From NCBI GenBank assembly GCA_020722375.1, contig DYKX01000009.1, positions 1-33,375 on the forward strand: a DNA stretch of 33,375 bases, in the 5' to 3' direction. Below are positions 14,398 through 21,680 of this stretch, in pieces (position 1 is the first letter of the stretch; the number at the start of each line of letters is the position of its first letter). The notes under the pieces were generated by a model. It saw only the letters and a program-made list of their open reading frames with translations. It was not told the DNA's origin and did not search any database. Position numbers and translations under genes: made by a program. This stretch comes from Anaerolinea thermophila. GTDB taxonomy: Bacteria; Chloroflexota; Anaerolineae; Anaerolineales; Villigracilaceae.

Positions 14398-15735
14398 ATG
14401 GACGCGAAGGATTTGATCAAACGAATTAAAGAAGATAATGTCAATTTTGTTTCCCTGCAATTCACCGACGTGCTTGGTTCGGTGAAAAGCGTGGACATGC
14501 CCCTGCGCAACCTGGCGGGCGCGCTGGAAGACGGCGTGTGGTTCGACGGATCGTCGGTGGAGGGATTTGCCCGCATTCAGGAAAGCGACATGCGCCTCAT
14601 CCTGGACCCCGACACATACGCCGTGCTCCCGTGGTCGCCCGAGGAAAGCAAGCGGGCGCGCATCTTCTGCGACATCTACACGCCCGACGGCAAACCCTTC
14701 GAGGGCGATCCGCGCGGGACGTTGAAGCGGGCGATGAAACGAGTGACCGATCGCGGCTGGACGTTTAACATCGGTCCCGAACCTGAGTTCTTCCTCTTCA
14801 AGGGGACGAACGGACACGGCGTTCATCCCGTACCCCACGACGTTGGCGGCTACTTCGATTTTTCCTCGTTCGACGAGGCCGTGGTCGTTCGCACGAAATT
14901 GATGGAAGCATTGATGAGCATGGGCATCGAAGTGGAAGTGGGCCATCACGAAGTGGCGCTCGGCCAGCACGAGATCGACTTCCGCTTCACCGACGCGCTC
15001 AAAGCCGCCGATAATGTGTTGACCCTGAAGTACACCGTGAAGGCTATTGCCGCCCAACATGGGTTGACGGCTTCGTTCATGCCCAAGCCCGTATTTGGAA
15101 TCAACGGTTCGGGCATGCACTGTCACCAGTCCCTGTTCGACAAGAATGGGAACAACGTGTTCTTCGACGCCAACGATGAGATGAAACTCTCGGCGACGGC
15201 GCGTTCGTTCATCGCGGGACAATTGAAACATGCATGCGCCCTGGCCGCGCTGGTCGCGCCGACGGTTAATTCGTACAAGCGTCTCGTACCCGGTTACGAA
15301 GCGCCCGTTTACATCGGTTGGGCGCAGATCAACCGCTCCGCACTCATCCGCATCCCGCGCTACACCGAGGGCCGCGACAAATCCATGCGCGCCGAATTGC
15401 GCTTCCCCGACCCGTCCTCCAATCCATACCTGGCATTCGCGGGAATGCTGGCGGCCGCGCTGGACGGTATCGACAACAACCTGACTCCGCCCAAACCGCT
15501 CAACAACGTGAACCTGTACCACCTTGATAAGAAAGAGCGCAAGAAAATGGGCGTGGGCGAGTTGCCCGGGTCGCTGGCCGAGGCCCTCGTCGAGTTGGAG
15601 AGGGACGCGGTATTGAAGGAAGCGCTTGGCACGGCCGCTTACGAAGCCTTCGTCCGCGCCAAGTGGGAAGAGTGGGATGACTTCCGCCTGCGCGTGACAG
15701 ACTACGAAATTGAGCGCTATCTCGAAGTGACGTAA
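14398..15735 (+). CDS. glnA: Glutamine synthetase, type I (GSI-alpha-like)
   Basis: Makes glutamine from glutamate, ammonium and ATP, the central step of ammonium assimilation; the active enzyme is a cytosolic dodecamer. Its 445 residues fit GSI-alpha, which lacks the about 25-residue insertion of the adenylylated GSI-beta enzymes. Visible motifs are the beta-grasp N-terminus with VWFDGSSVEGF, the metal-site GPEPEFFLF, HHEVALGQHEIDFRF, the ATP-site NGSGMHCHQSL and the glutamate-site RIPRYTEGRDKSMRAELRFPDPS. The C-terminal region reads NVNLYHLDKKERKKMGVGELPGSL; control by feedback or protein partners is more likely than adenylylation. AAAAAGGAG precedes the ATG at 14398. A strong terminator follows the stop. 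Confidence 0.96.
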   Translation: MDAKDLIKRIKEDNVNFVSLQFTDVLGSVKSVDMPLRNLAGALEDGVWFDGSSVEGFARIQESDMRLILDPDTYAVLPWSPEESKRARIFCDIYTPDGKPFEGDPRGTLKRAMKRVTDRGWTFNIGPEPEFFLFKGTNGHGVHPVPHDVGGYFDFSSFDEAVVVRTKLMEALMSMGIEVEVGHHEVALGQHEIDFRFTDALKAADNVLTLKYTVKAIAAQHGLTASFMPKPVFGINGSGMHCHQSLFDKNGNNVFFDANDEMKLSATARSFIAGQLKHACALAALVAPTVNSYKRLVPGYEAPVYIGWAQINRSALIRIPRYTEGRDKSMRAELRFPDPSSNPYLAFAGMLAAALDGIDNNLTPPKPLNNVNLYHLDKKERKKMGVGELPGSLAEALVELERDAVLKEALGTAAYEAFVRAKWEEWDDFRLRVTDYEIERYLEVT

Positions 15736-15751
15736 CAGTACTTGCATAAAA

Positions 15752-15785
15752 AACAAGACCTCCGACCAAAATCGGGGGTCTTGTT
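15752..15785 (+). terminator. Intrinsic terminator of glnA
   Basis: AACAAGACCTCCGA (15752-15765) pairs with TCGGGGGTCTTGTT (15772-15785) over 14 bp with one G-U, around a CCAAAA loop. The A-run before it and the T-rich end make it usable in either direction. Confidence 0.8.
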
Positions 15786-15803
15786 CGTTCAAACGGTCAT
15801 CGC

Positions 15804-15900
15804 CTAGTACCGCAACCAGGTGAACTTGTAGCGCAATTTGCTAAATTGCGCTCGGCAAATTGGCAATTTGCCCTACAACTTTAACTTGTGGAGGTACTAG
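15804..15900. repeat. Multi-hairpin palindromic element at the nirS stop
   Basis: The outer ends CTAGTACC (15804-15811) and GGTACTAG (15893-15900) are exact complements, continued by an imperfect ACTTGTAG..CTACAACTT pairing. Two inner hairpins, GCGCAATTT/AAATTGCGC and GGCAAATT/AATTTGCC, fill the middle. The right end supplies the TAG stop of the nirS gene on the minus strand. Confidence 0.7.
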
Positions 15901-18293
15901 TAGATATCGTTCGCGGTGTTGTGGACATTGAACTTGCCGGTCGGGGTGATCAGATTGGGAATGCGGGCGACCTCTTCCAGCGTGGCATCGTCATAGATGA
16001 CGATCTCGCCAGTCTCGCCGGGCCTGGCAGCGTCGCCCCACAGGCTGACCCATACCTGCGTTCCATCCTTGTTGTACTCAAAGTGGACCGCGCGCCCGTA
16101 AGCGCCAACCTCCCAACACTTGTAAACCTTGGTCGGGTCCGATTTGGCAATGACGCAGATGGTGCGTGCCAGCGCCGGGTCCGAATTGAGCGTCATATCC
16201 ACCCAGATCCACTGGCTGTTGGGATGAGTCTTGATGAACAGACTGCCAGAACCCGGCAGAGGCGTCGTGCGGACCGCCTTCCAGGCGTTGTCCGCGTGCC
16301 CTTCGGGGTCGGTCCCGACCGACATGACAGAGGGCTCGCCAAGATGCGGCGTGCTCCACACCGGACCGAATTCGGGGTCCAGCCAGTTCGCGCCGCGCCC
16401 AGGATGCGGAACCGCGCCCACGTCGGCGATTCCCGCCAGGCCGCCGGTCTTCAAGTCCACGACCGCGATCTTGTTGGACTGGTTGGCCGCCACGAGGAAG
16501 TAGCGATGCGTCGAGTCCAGTCCGCCGTCGTGCAGGAAGAGGGCGGCGCTGATCATCTTGATGGATGGATTGAGCGGGTCGGTATAATTCACGATCCAGA
16601 TCTGCCCGGTCTCTTTGACGTTGACGATCCACTCCGGCTTGTAATGCGAGGCAAGGATGCTTGCCACGCGCGGTTCGGGATGGAATTCGCCCGTATCGAA
16701 CGTGTAACTGCGGCTCGAAACAACCTTCATCGGCTCGAGCGTCTGGCCATCGAGGATGGCGAAATGCGGCGGCCAGTAGCAGCCCGTGATGGCGTATTTG
16801 TCGCGGAAATCGCCCTCAGGCCCCTCGTACTTGCTCACTTCCACCGAACGGGCGTCGTAACAGGTCTGCACGCGCGCCACCACTTCGGGCTTCTCCATCC
16901 AGAGGTCAATCAAAGCGAGGCGTCCATCGCGTCCGATCACGTAGGCGTAACGTCCCGAAGCCGACATGCGCGTGATGTGAACCGCATAACCGCTATCCAC
17001 GGTGCTGACGATCTCGAAGGTATCACCGTCAATGATGGCAACCTGTCCCGCATCGCGCAGGGTGACAATGAAGTAGTTGTCAATGTTGCGTGTGGTCTGC
17101 GGTGAGGTGGGGCGCTGATCCACAGGCGTGATCAACTGCCACGAATCTTTCATCTGCTGGAGAGAGAGTTCAGGCGGAGCGGGCGGTTCGTTTTGCAGGA
17201 ACTTCGCCATAATCTCGGTCTGCTCCTGGGTTAGAACGCCCTGCTTGCCCCAATCGGGCATGCCGCGCGTTGTCCCGTTGAAGATGATCGCCGAGAGACC
17301 CACCGTCCCTTTGGGGAGGGTCTTGTCGGGTGTCAGAGCGGGACCCGTCGCGCCTTTGCGCAGCGTCCCGTGACAACCCGCGCACCGCTCGAAGAACGTC
17401 TGCTTCGCCCAGGCAAATTCCTCTTCCGTCAGCGTGGGGGCCTCGGACGTTGTCGCCGCGGCCTGTTCCCCAGAATCAGTAGTCGTTTCGGTCGTTGCGG
17501 TCAGTTGCGCCGCGCTCTCTGGCAACCCCGCAAGATAGGTCACCACCTGTTGGAAATCCTCCTCGCTGAATAACCCAGACATGGAAGGCATCAGCCCATC
17601 CTGGCACGGACCGGTCGGGCAGTCTGGCGCAATGAAAGCGCTGGGAGTCTCCATGGACTCACGGATGTACTCCTCGGCAGTCTTTGCCTTGCCCGTGTAG
17701 TCTGACGATGTGACGCGCTCTCCCGCAGTCTTGCCGAGATTTGTGAGGTCTGGCCCAATACTACCCACTGCGTTGGGCACACCAGGAATGACGTGGCAGG
17801 CGGCACAGCCACCCTTCTGGAACAACTGGGCCAGGTTTGTGTCCACGGCCGCGGCTGGTTGCGCGGCAACGACGGGAACGTCTTTCGCGGTCACCTGCAA
17901 GACACCGAGCATCCCAAGTTCAGCATGATGCTCCACACTGTCGTGATATTCCAATTCGCCTTCCTGCTGCGGGACCTGGAAGGTCACCGAGGCGGTTTCG
18001 CCTTTTTCGGAAACCGTCTTCGTGCCGACCTTCAAGTCGGGGAAGTAGATGTCGTGCTTGCCCCATCCGCCATTGACCAGGGTCACGGTGATGGTCTGTC
18101 CCGCCTCGGCGGTCAACGTCGGGTTCAGAATGCCGTTGATATCCCCGCCAACCCCCATAAACGACATATTGCCGTTGTTGAATTCAGTGGTGAGAACGTA
18201 CTCTTTGGCGCTCAAGTCCGGCTGCCTCCCACCGCAAGCGACCAGAACAACAGCAACGATCACGAGAAAGAAGAGAAAGCGAACTGTCTTCAT
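15897..18293 (-). CDS. nirS: Cytochrome cd1 nitrite reductase fused to cupredoxin and extra cytochrome c
   Basis: Reduces nitrite to nitric oxide in denitrification, on the outer face of the membrane. It has 798 residues against about 560-600 for ordinary NirS. In order: a lipoprotein signal with Cys20 (VLVACGG); a cupredoxin-like domain (about 30-135); cytochrome c domain 1 (C163AACH, likely Met235 or Met238); a Thr/Ser/Ala-rich linker (about 262-290); the NirS cytochrome c domain (C304AGCH, Met345 in GMPDWG); and the eight-bladed d1-heme propeller (about 400-798). The propeller holds the proximal His439 (GYAVHITRMSASGRY) and both catalytic histidines, His588 (FLHDGG) and His630 (PHPGRG). 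The cupredoxin has His80, His122/123 and Met128, but the usual copper Cys is His117. AAGGAG precedes the ATG. No d1-heme biosynthesis genes are in the window. Confidence 0.95.
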   Translation of the reverse strand: MKTVRFLFFLVIVAVVLVACGGRQPDLSAKEYVLTTEFNNGNMSFMGVGGDINGILNPTLTAEAGQTITVTLVNGGWGKHDIYFPDLKVGTKTVSEKGETASVTFQVPQQEGELEYHDSVEHHAELGMLGVLQVTAKDVPVVAAQPAAAVDTNLAQLFQKGGCAACHVIPGVPNAVGSIGPDLTNLGKTAGERVTSSDYTGKAKTAEEYIRESMETPSAFIAPDCPTGPCQDGLMPSMSGLFSEEDFQQVVTYLAGLPESAAQLTATTETTTDSGEQAAATTSEAPTLTEEEFAWAKQTFFERCAGCHGTLRKGATGPALTPDKTLPKGTVGLSAIIFNGTTRGMPDWGKQGVLTQEQTEIMAKFLQNEPPAPPELSLQQMKDSWQLITPVDQRPTSPQTTRNIDNYFIVTLRDAGQVAIIDGDTFEIVSTVDSGYAVHITRMSASGRYAYVIGRDGRLALIDLWMEKPEVVARVQTCYDARSVEVSKYEGPEGDFRDKYAITGCYWPPHFAILDGQTLEPMKVVSSRSYTFDTGEFHPEPRVASILASHYKPEWIVNVKETGQIWIVNYTDPLNPSIKMISAALFLHDGGLDSTHRYFLVAANQSNKIAVVDLKTGGLAGIADVGAVPHPGRGANWLDPEFGPVWSTPHLGEPSVMSVGTDPEGHADNAWKAVRTTPLPGSGSLFIKTHPNSQWIWVDMTLNSDPALARTICVIAKSDPTKVYKCWEVGAYGRAVHFEYNKDGTQVWVSLWGDAARPGETGEIVIYDDATLEEVARIPNLITPTGKFNVHNTANDIY

Positions 18294-18473
18294 TTCGACT
18301 CCTTATTAAAATATTGGATATTTCTTGTGCCATTTGTAATTATTCCGCAAACCCTTCCAAAAAAACAGGACTTAAGTCACAGAACGAAAACAAAAACGCC
18401 CGTCGTCAAAGCACAGGAGGCGTTAATCCTGCACCAATTTGCATTGCGGGAGACGAAATTATAACAGAACGGG
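18294..18473. other. nirS upstream region
   Basis: 180 bases without a gene. It holds the nirS ribosome binding site (AAGGAG, minus strand), an AT-rich stretch (18305-18355) likely to contain its promoter, a GACTTAAGTC palindrome at 18369-18378 and a short AACGCC/GGCGTT hairpin around 18395-18424. I see no TTGAT-N4-ATCAA Fnr/Dnr box. Confidence 0.4.
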
Positions 18474-19554
18474 TTACGCACCACTTTCCAAGGACGGCAC
18501 AGGCAGGAGCGAACGCCGATACTTGAATTGATGTCCCCAGTTCATGATGGGCTTTTCGATGAGACGATAAGAGAGTTCTGCCACCAAACAAAGCAAAACA
18601 CAGACGAGCAACATGGCAACGACTGGATTAAGCGTGATGGAAGCGCCAGCCAGGAAAGTTGCGAAAACGAGGCGGATCGGTTTATGAAGCAAGTAAATGC
18701 CGTAGGAACGCAGTCCCAGCCACACGAGCGCTTTATTGCCAAAGAAAAGGCCTGGTTTTTCGGGCGAACTGACCAGCCCTAAAATCAACAGGTCGGCGTA
18801 GAAAAAGGCGAGGAAGAAATGCGGAATCGGCTGGCCGATCCCTGCCTCGGTTTTGAACAGGTAAGCGATCCCAACGAAAAAGACAGGCAGCGCCCACAGG
18901 AAGTATTTCTTCCTGGCGTGGATGAAATCCTGCGCCGATTGCGATTGCCAAAGAATCGCGATCAGAACGCCAAGCATGAGCGAGTCCGCGCGATGGAGTG
19001 GCAATTGATAGGACGCCAGCGGACTGTCAGTGAAGAAACGCAGGACGGGGGCGAGCAAGATGAGAAAGATGGACAGGCCCGCGAGATATTTCCGATTCAG
19101 ATTGCGCACAGAGAGGGAGAGGACAATGTAAAACTGTTCCTCCAGCGCGAGGGACCAGGTCACATCCAGCCAGGGATCGCGCCAGAAATTTCTGGCCGCA
19201 TACAGGAAGCTTTGGGTAAACGTAAAATACGACCAGAACGGCAAATGCCTGGCAAAAGAAGACCCCAGCATTTCTGGTTCAAAGGTCATCACCAGAAAAA
19301 AAAACCAGGAGCAGGACCCAATACAGAGGCAGGATGCGCGCGCCACGCCGCAGGTAGAACGTCTGGTAGTAGTTCGAAGCGTCCCTGTTTCTCAGGAGGA
19401 TGTCGGTGATCAGAAAGCCCGAAAGGACGAAGAACAAATCCACACCGCTCCAGAAGAGCGGCGGTTTGAACTGTTCGGGAACGTAATGATGGACCAGAAC
19501 AATCAGGATGGCAATTCCCCGCAGGGCATCCAGCGCGGGCAGGCGTTTCATCAA
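18474..19554 (-). pseudogene. OafA-type acyltransferase 3, interrupted by a frameshift
   Basis: Two overlapping frames together give one acyltransferase-3 membrane protein of about 355 residues. The N-terminal piece (19279-19554) starts MMKRLPALDALRGIAILIVLVHHY and carries the SGVDLFFVLSGFLIT motif. The C-terminal piece (18474-19346) carries WSLALEEQFYIVL and the remaining membrane helices. The frames join at a run of nine A/T bases (19295-19303): eight would restore LLLVFFLVMT and an intact gene. It may be a true pseudogene, a phase-variable gene, a slippage site or a sequencing error. Such enzymes O-acetylate cell-surface sugars. The two acyltransferase motifs are intact. A minus-strand TATAAT (19593-19598) is the likely promoter. 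Confidence 0.8.
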
Positions 19555-19592
19555 AGAGAGTCTCGATTCCTTGTGGGGTTTAGAGCGGCGGA

Positions 19593-19598
19593 ATTATA
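19593..19598 (-). promoter_or_regulatory. -10 box of the acyltransferase gene
   Basis: Minus-strand TATAAT, about 39 bases before the ATG at 19554. No clear -35. Confidence 0.45.
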
Positions 19599-19624
19599 TC
19601 AGAGGCAGGATTCTCCTCGTCAGG

Positions 19625-19630
19625 TATAAT
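19625..19630 (+). promoter_or_regulatory. -10 box of the aldo-keto reductase gene
   Basis: TATAAT 29 bases before the ATG at 19659, followed by a CGGAGAAG ribosome binding site. The -35 is weak. Divergent from the acyltransferase promoter. Confidence 0.55.
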
Positions 19631-19658
19631 CGCAAAAAACTTAGTCGGAGAAGAAAAA

Positions 19659-20642
19659 ATGGAAATGCAGTATCGTCGTTTGGGACGCGCGGGAATCAAA
19701 GTCAGCGTGTTGTCGCTCGGATCGTGGGTCACGTTCCACAATCAGGTCCAAGTCGACGCGGCCGTGGAAATGATGTCGGCGGCGCGCGAGGCGGGGGTCA
19801 ACTTTTTCGACAACGCGGAAGTCTACGCGGGCGGGAAGTCGGAAGAGGTGATGGGCGCGGCGCTAAAAAAACTCGGCTGGCGGCGCGGCAGTTATCTCGT
19901 CTCGACAAAATTCTACTGGGGACTGAACGACGGCCCCAACGAACGGAACACGCTGAACCGAAAACGCCTGCTCGAAGGAATCGACGGTTCTCTCCGCCGA
20001 CTTGGGCTGGACTACGTGGACCTGGTCTTTTGTCACCGCCCCGACCGCGAGACGCCCATCGAGGAGACCGCGCGGGCAATGCAGGACATCGTCGCTTCGG
20101 GACGCGCCATGTACTGGGGCGTCTCCGAGTGGAGCGCGGACGAGATCCGCGCTGCGTGGACCGTCTGCGATAAATACGGCTGGCACAAACCCACGATGGA
20201 ACAACCCGAATACAACCTGTTCCGCCGCGAGCGCGTGGAGGTGGAGTACGCGCGTCTCTACGAAGACATCGGCCTTGGGACGACAACCTGGAGTCCGCTG
20301 GCCTCAGGTCTGCTGACGGGTAAATACCAAAACGGGATTCCCAAAGACAGCCGCGGCGCGTTGCGCGGCTATGACTGGCTGAAGGACAAATTGACTGACA
20401 AGGATAGTCTCGCCAAAGTGCAAAAACTCGGCAAGATCGCGAAGGAATTGGATTGCACGCTGGCTCAATTCGCCCTCGCCTGGTGCGCGAAGAATCCCCA
20501 CGTCAGCACCGTCATCACGGGCGCGAGCCGCGTGGAACAGGTGCGCGAGAACATGAAGGCGCTCGAAGTTCTGCCGAAGTTGACAGAGGATGTGATGAAG
20601 CGGGTGGATGAGGTGGTGGGGAAGCCGGAGGTGGAGGAGTAA
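19659..20642 (+). CDS. Aldo-keto reductase (Kv-beta/YghZ-like)
   Basis: A 327-residue TIM-barrel NADPH oxidoreductase. The catalytic tetrad is visible: Asp51 and Tyr56 ([15 protein letters not shown]), Lys84 (VSTKFYWG) and His126 (DLVFCHRPD). [13 protein letters not shown] and [14 protein letters not shown] are the usual barrel and cofactor-binding signatures. The overall pattern ([18 protein letters not shown] at the start) is that of the AKR6 branch, which includes potassium-channel beta subunits and E. coli YghZ. It probably reduces aldehydes or ketones in the cytosol; the substrate is unknown. It has its own promoter. The neighbouring Phd/PIN pair is probably separate. Confidence 0.88.
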   Translation: MEMQYRRLGRAGIKVSVLSLGSWVTFHNQVQVDAAVEMMSAAREAGVNFFDNAEVYAGGKSEEVMGAALKKLGWRRGSYLVSTKFYWGLNDGPNERNTLNRKRLLEGIDGSLRRLGLDYVDLVFCHRPDRETPIEETARAMQDIVASGRAMYWGVSEWSADEIRAAWTVCDKYGWHKPTMEQPEYNLFRRERVEVEYARLYEDIGLGTTTWSPLASGLLTGKYQNGIPKDSRGALRGYDWLKDKLTDKDSLAKVQKLGKIAKELDCTLAQFALAWCAKNPHVSTVITGASRVEQVRENMKALEVLPKLTEDVMKRVDEVVGKPEVEE

Positions 20643-20661
20643 AAAACCCGAGAAAGCGGTA

Positions 20662-20700
20662 AAATATGACACAAGATACATGTTATCTTGTGTCATATTT
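20662..20700. promoter_or_regulatory. Large palindromic operator of the Phd/PIN operon
   Basis: A perfect 17-bp inverted repeat, AAATATGACACAAGATA (20662-20678) and its complement (20684-20700), surrounds five bases. It lies directly before the GGAGG ribosome binding site of the antitoxin gene. Antitoxins of this class repress their own operon at such palindromes, so this is a likely operator overlapping the promoter or the 5' leader. Confidence 0.75.
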
Positions 20701-20710
20701 GGAGGTAGAT

Positions 20711-20995
20711 ATGTCTCTCACTATTCAAACCACCGATTTGCGCCGCCGTGTGCGGGATGTGCTGGAACGCGTCAAAGTCAAAGGCGAAACCTTTATCATA
20801 AAATGCTACAACATGCCACAGGCCGTCATCCTGCCGTATGAAGAATATGAAGCCTACCAAAACTGGCAAGCCGCACAACAGAAGCGCACCGCCTGGATGG
20901 GAGAATTGCGGCGCATCGCCGAACAGGTCAGTGAGGTTGCCGCGCTTTCCGACCAGGAAGCCCAGAAATTAATTGATGAAGCAAGCACGCGGTAG
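20711..20995 (+). CDS. Phd/YefM-type antitoxin
   Basis: A 94-residue protein. SLTIQTTDLRRRVRDVLERVKVKGETFIIKCYNMPQAVILPYEEYEAYQ matches the Phd/YefM DNA-binding fold (short strand, helices, then xxPxAVLxPxxEYE). The C-terminal helix (about 60-94) would wrap and inhibit the toxin. The frame is open back to 20666, but that part is the palindromic operator. GGAGG at 20701-20705 and the ATG at 20711 give the real start. Six bases separate its stop from the PIN gene. Confidence 0.85.
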   Translation: MSLTIQTTDLRRRVRDVLERVKVKGETFIIKCYNMPQAVILPYEEYEAYQNWQAAQQKRTAWMGELRRIAEQVSEVAALSDQEAQKLIDEASTR

Positions 20996-21000
20996 CCTTT

Positions 21001-21483
21001 ATGCGCGTCGTCATTGACCCAAATCTGCTGGTCAGTTATCTGCTCACCCACCGCGGCCCGATCGCACAGATACTAGACGTTCATCTTGCCCGCGAGGATT
21101 TTACCCTCCTGGTTTGCCCGCAACTGCTCGAAGAACTCGACCGCGTTCTCCAATATGCCAAGTTCCAGCGTTACTTCAATGACGAGACCCGCTTGCGATT
21201 CGTCGCTCTGATAGCCGCGTTGGGTGAACTGGCAGGTGTCCCCGATGAATTACCGCGCGTTGTTCGAGATCCAAAAGATGATTACCTGATTGCCTGCGCG
21301 TTGACTGGAGAAGCCGATTTCATCATCAGCGGGGACAAGGATGTTTTGGATCTACAAACGGTTGGAAGAATCCAGATTGTCTCCGCCAGATATTTCGTGG
21401 ATGAGACTGTGGGGAAACCAGATGAGGAGGGGATTTTGAAAGAGGTGAGGGACGCGGCGGAGGGTAGCGATGTGCAAACCTGA
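21001..21483 (+). CDS. PIN-domain toxin (putative ribonuclease)
   Basis: A 160-residue PIN-fold nuclease of the COG1569-like group. The acidic Mg2+ site is complete: Asp6 (VVIDPN), Glu44/45 (LLEELDRVL), Asp93/94 (DPKDDYLIACA) and Asp112/114 (SGDKDVLDL). Toxins of this type cleave RNA, often tRNA, until bound by the antitoxin. The gene directly follows its Phd-type partner, completing a type II module. The final residues after about 148 (GSDVQT and the stop) run into an inverted-repeat element, so the natural C-terminus was probably altered. All catalytic residues lie well before that point, so activity is likely. Confidence 0.85.
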   Translation: MRVVIDPNLLVSYLLTHRGPIAQILDVHLAREDFTLLVCPQLLEELDRVLQYAKFQRYFNDETRLRFVALIAALGELAGVPDELPRVVRDPKDDYLIACALTGEADFIISGDKDVLDLQTVGRIQIVSARYFVDETVGKPDEEGILKEVRDAAEGSDVQT

Positions 21484-21594
21484 CATGCGTTGCACTGAGC
21501 TTGTCGAAGTGTCTCCGCGAAACCTTGATTGTCAAGACCCTTGTCCACGCAGAGATTGAGGAATGCAATGGCGCGGATGAGACATGTCAGGTTT
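21477..21594. repeat. Inverted-repeat element, copy 2, with nested insertion
   Basis: The left end AAACCTGACATG and right end GAGACATGTCAGGTTT (21579-21594) are the same family as 13301-13396. The left arm is interrupted after CTGACATG by about 24 bases containing TGAGCTTGTCGAAG, itself a common dispersed repeat; the arm then continues as TCTCCGCG. The left end forms the 3' end of the PIN gene. Confidence 0.75.
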
Positions 21595-21607
21595 TTCGTA
21601 CAAAACC

Positions 21608-21644
21608 AAGACCCTAAAGGTCTCCGAGACCTTTAGGGTCTTTT
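21608..21644. terminator. Bidirectional terminator between PIN gene and uvrB
   Basis: AAGACCCTAAAGGTC (21608-21622) pairs perfectly over 15 bp with GACCTTTAGGGTCTT (21628-21642) around a five-base loop. A-rich sequence lies before it and T-rich after it, so it can serve both convergent genes. Confidence 0.75.
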
Positions 21645-21680
21645 ACTGAACACTGAAAACTGATCACTGATAACTGATTA
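21644..21680. repeat. TGATCAG-type heptamer array at the uvrB stop
   Basis: ACTGAA-CACTGAA-AACTGAT-CACTGAT-AACTGAT-TA on the plus strand. On the minus strand the uvrB stop TAA begins the array as TAATCAG. Confidence 0.75.

Noticed and set aside
14371-15792. 473-codon open frame antisense to glnA
   Set aside because: Mirror frame of a conserved gene, with low-complexity composition and no family features.
15897-18293. Separate genes for cupredoxin, cytochrome c and NirS
   Set aside because: The frame is open without a stop or internal ribosome binding site, and a Thr/Ser/Ala linker joins the parts.
18474-19554. Programmed ribosomal frameshift in the acyltransferase
   Set aside because: There is a homopolymer but no clear stimulating structure. 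Length variation, slippage or sequence error are simpler.
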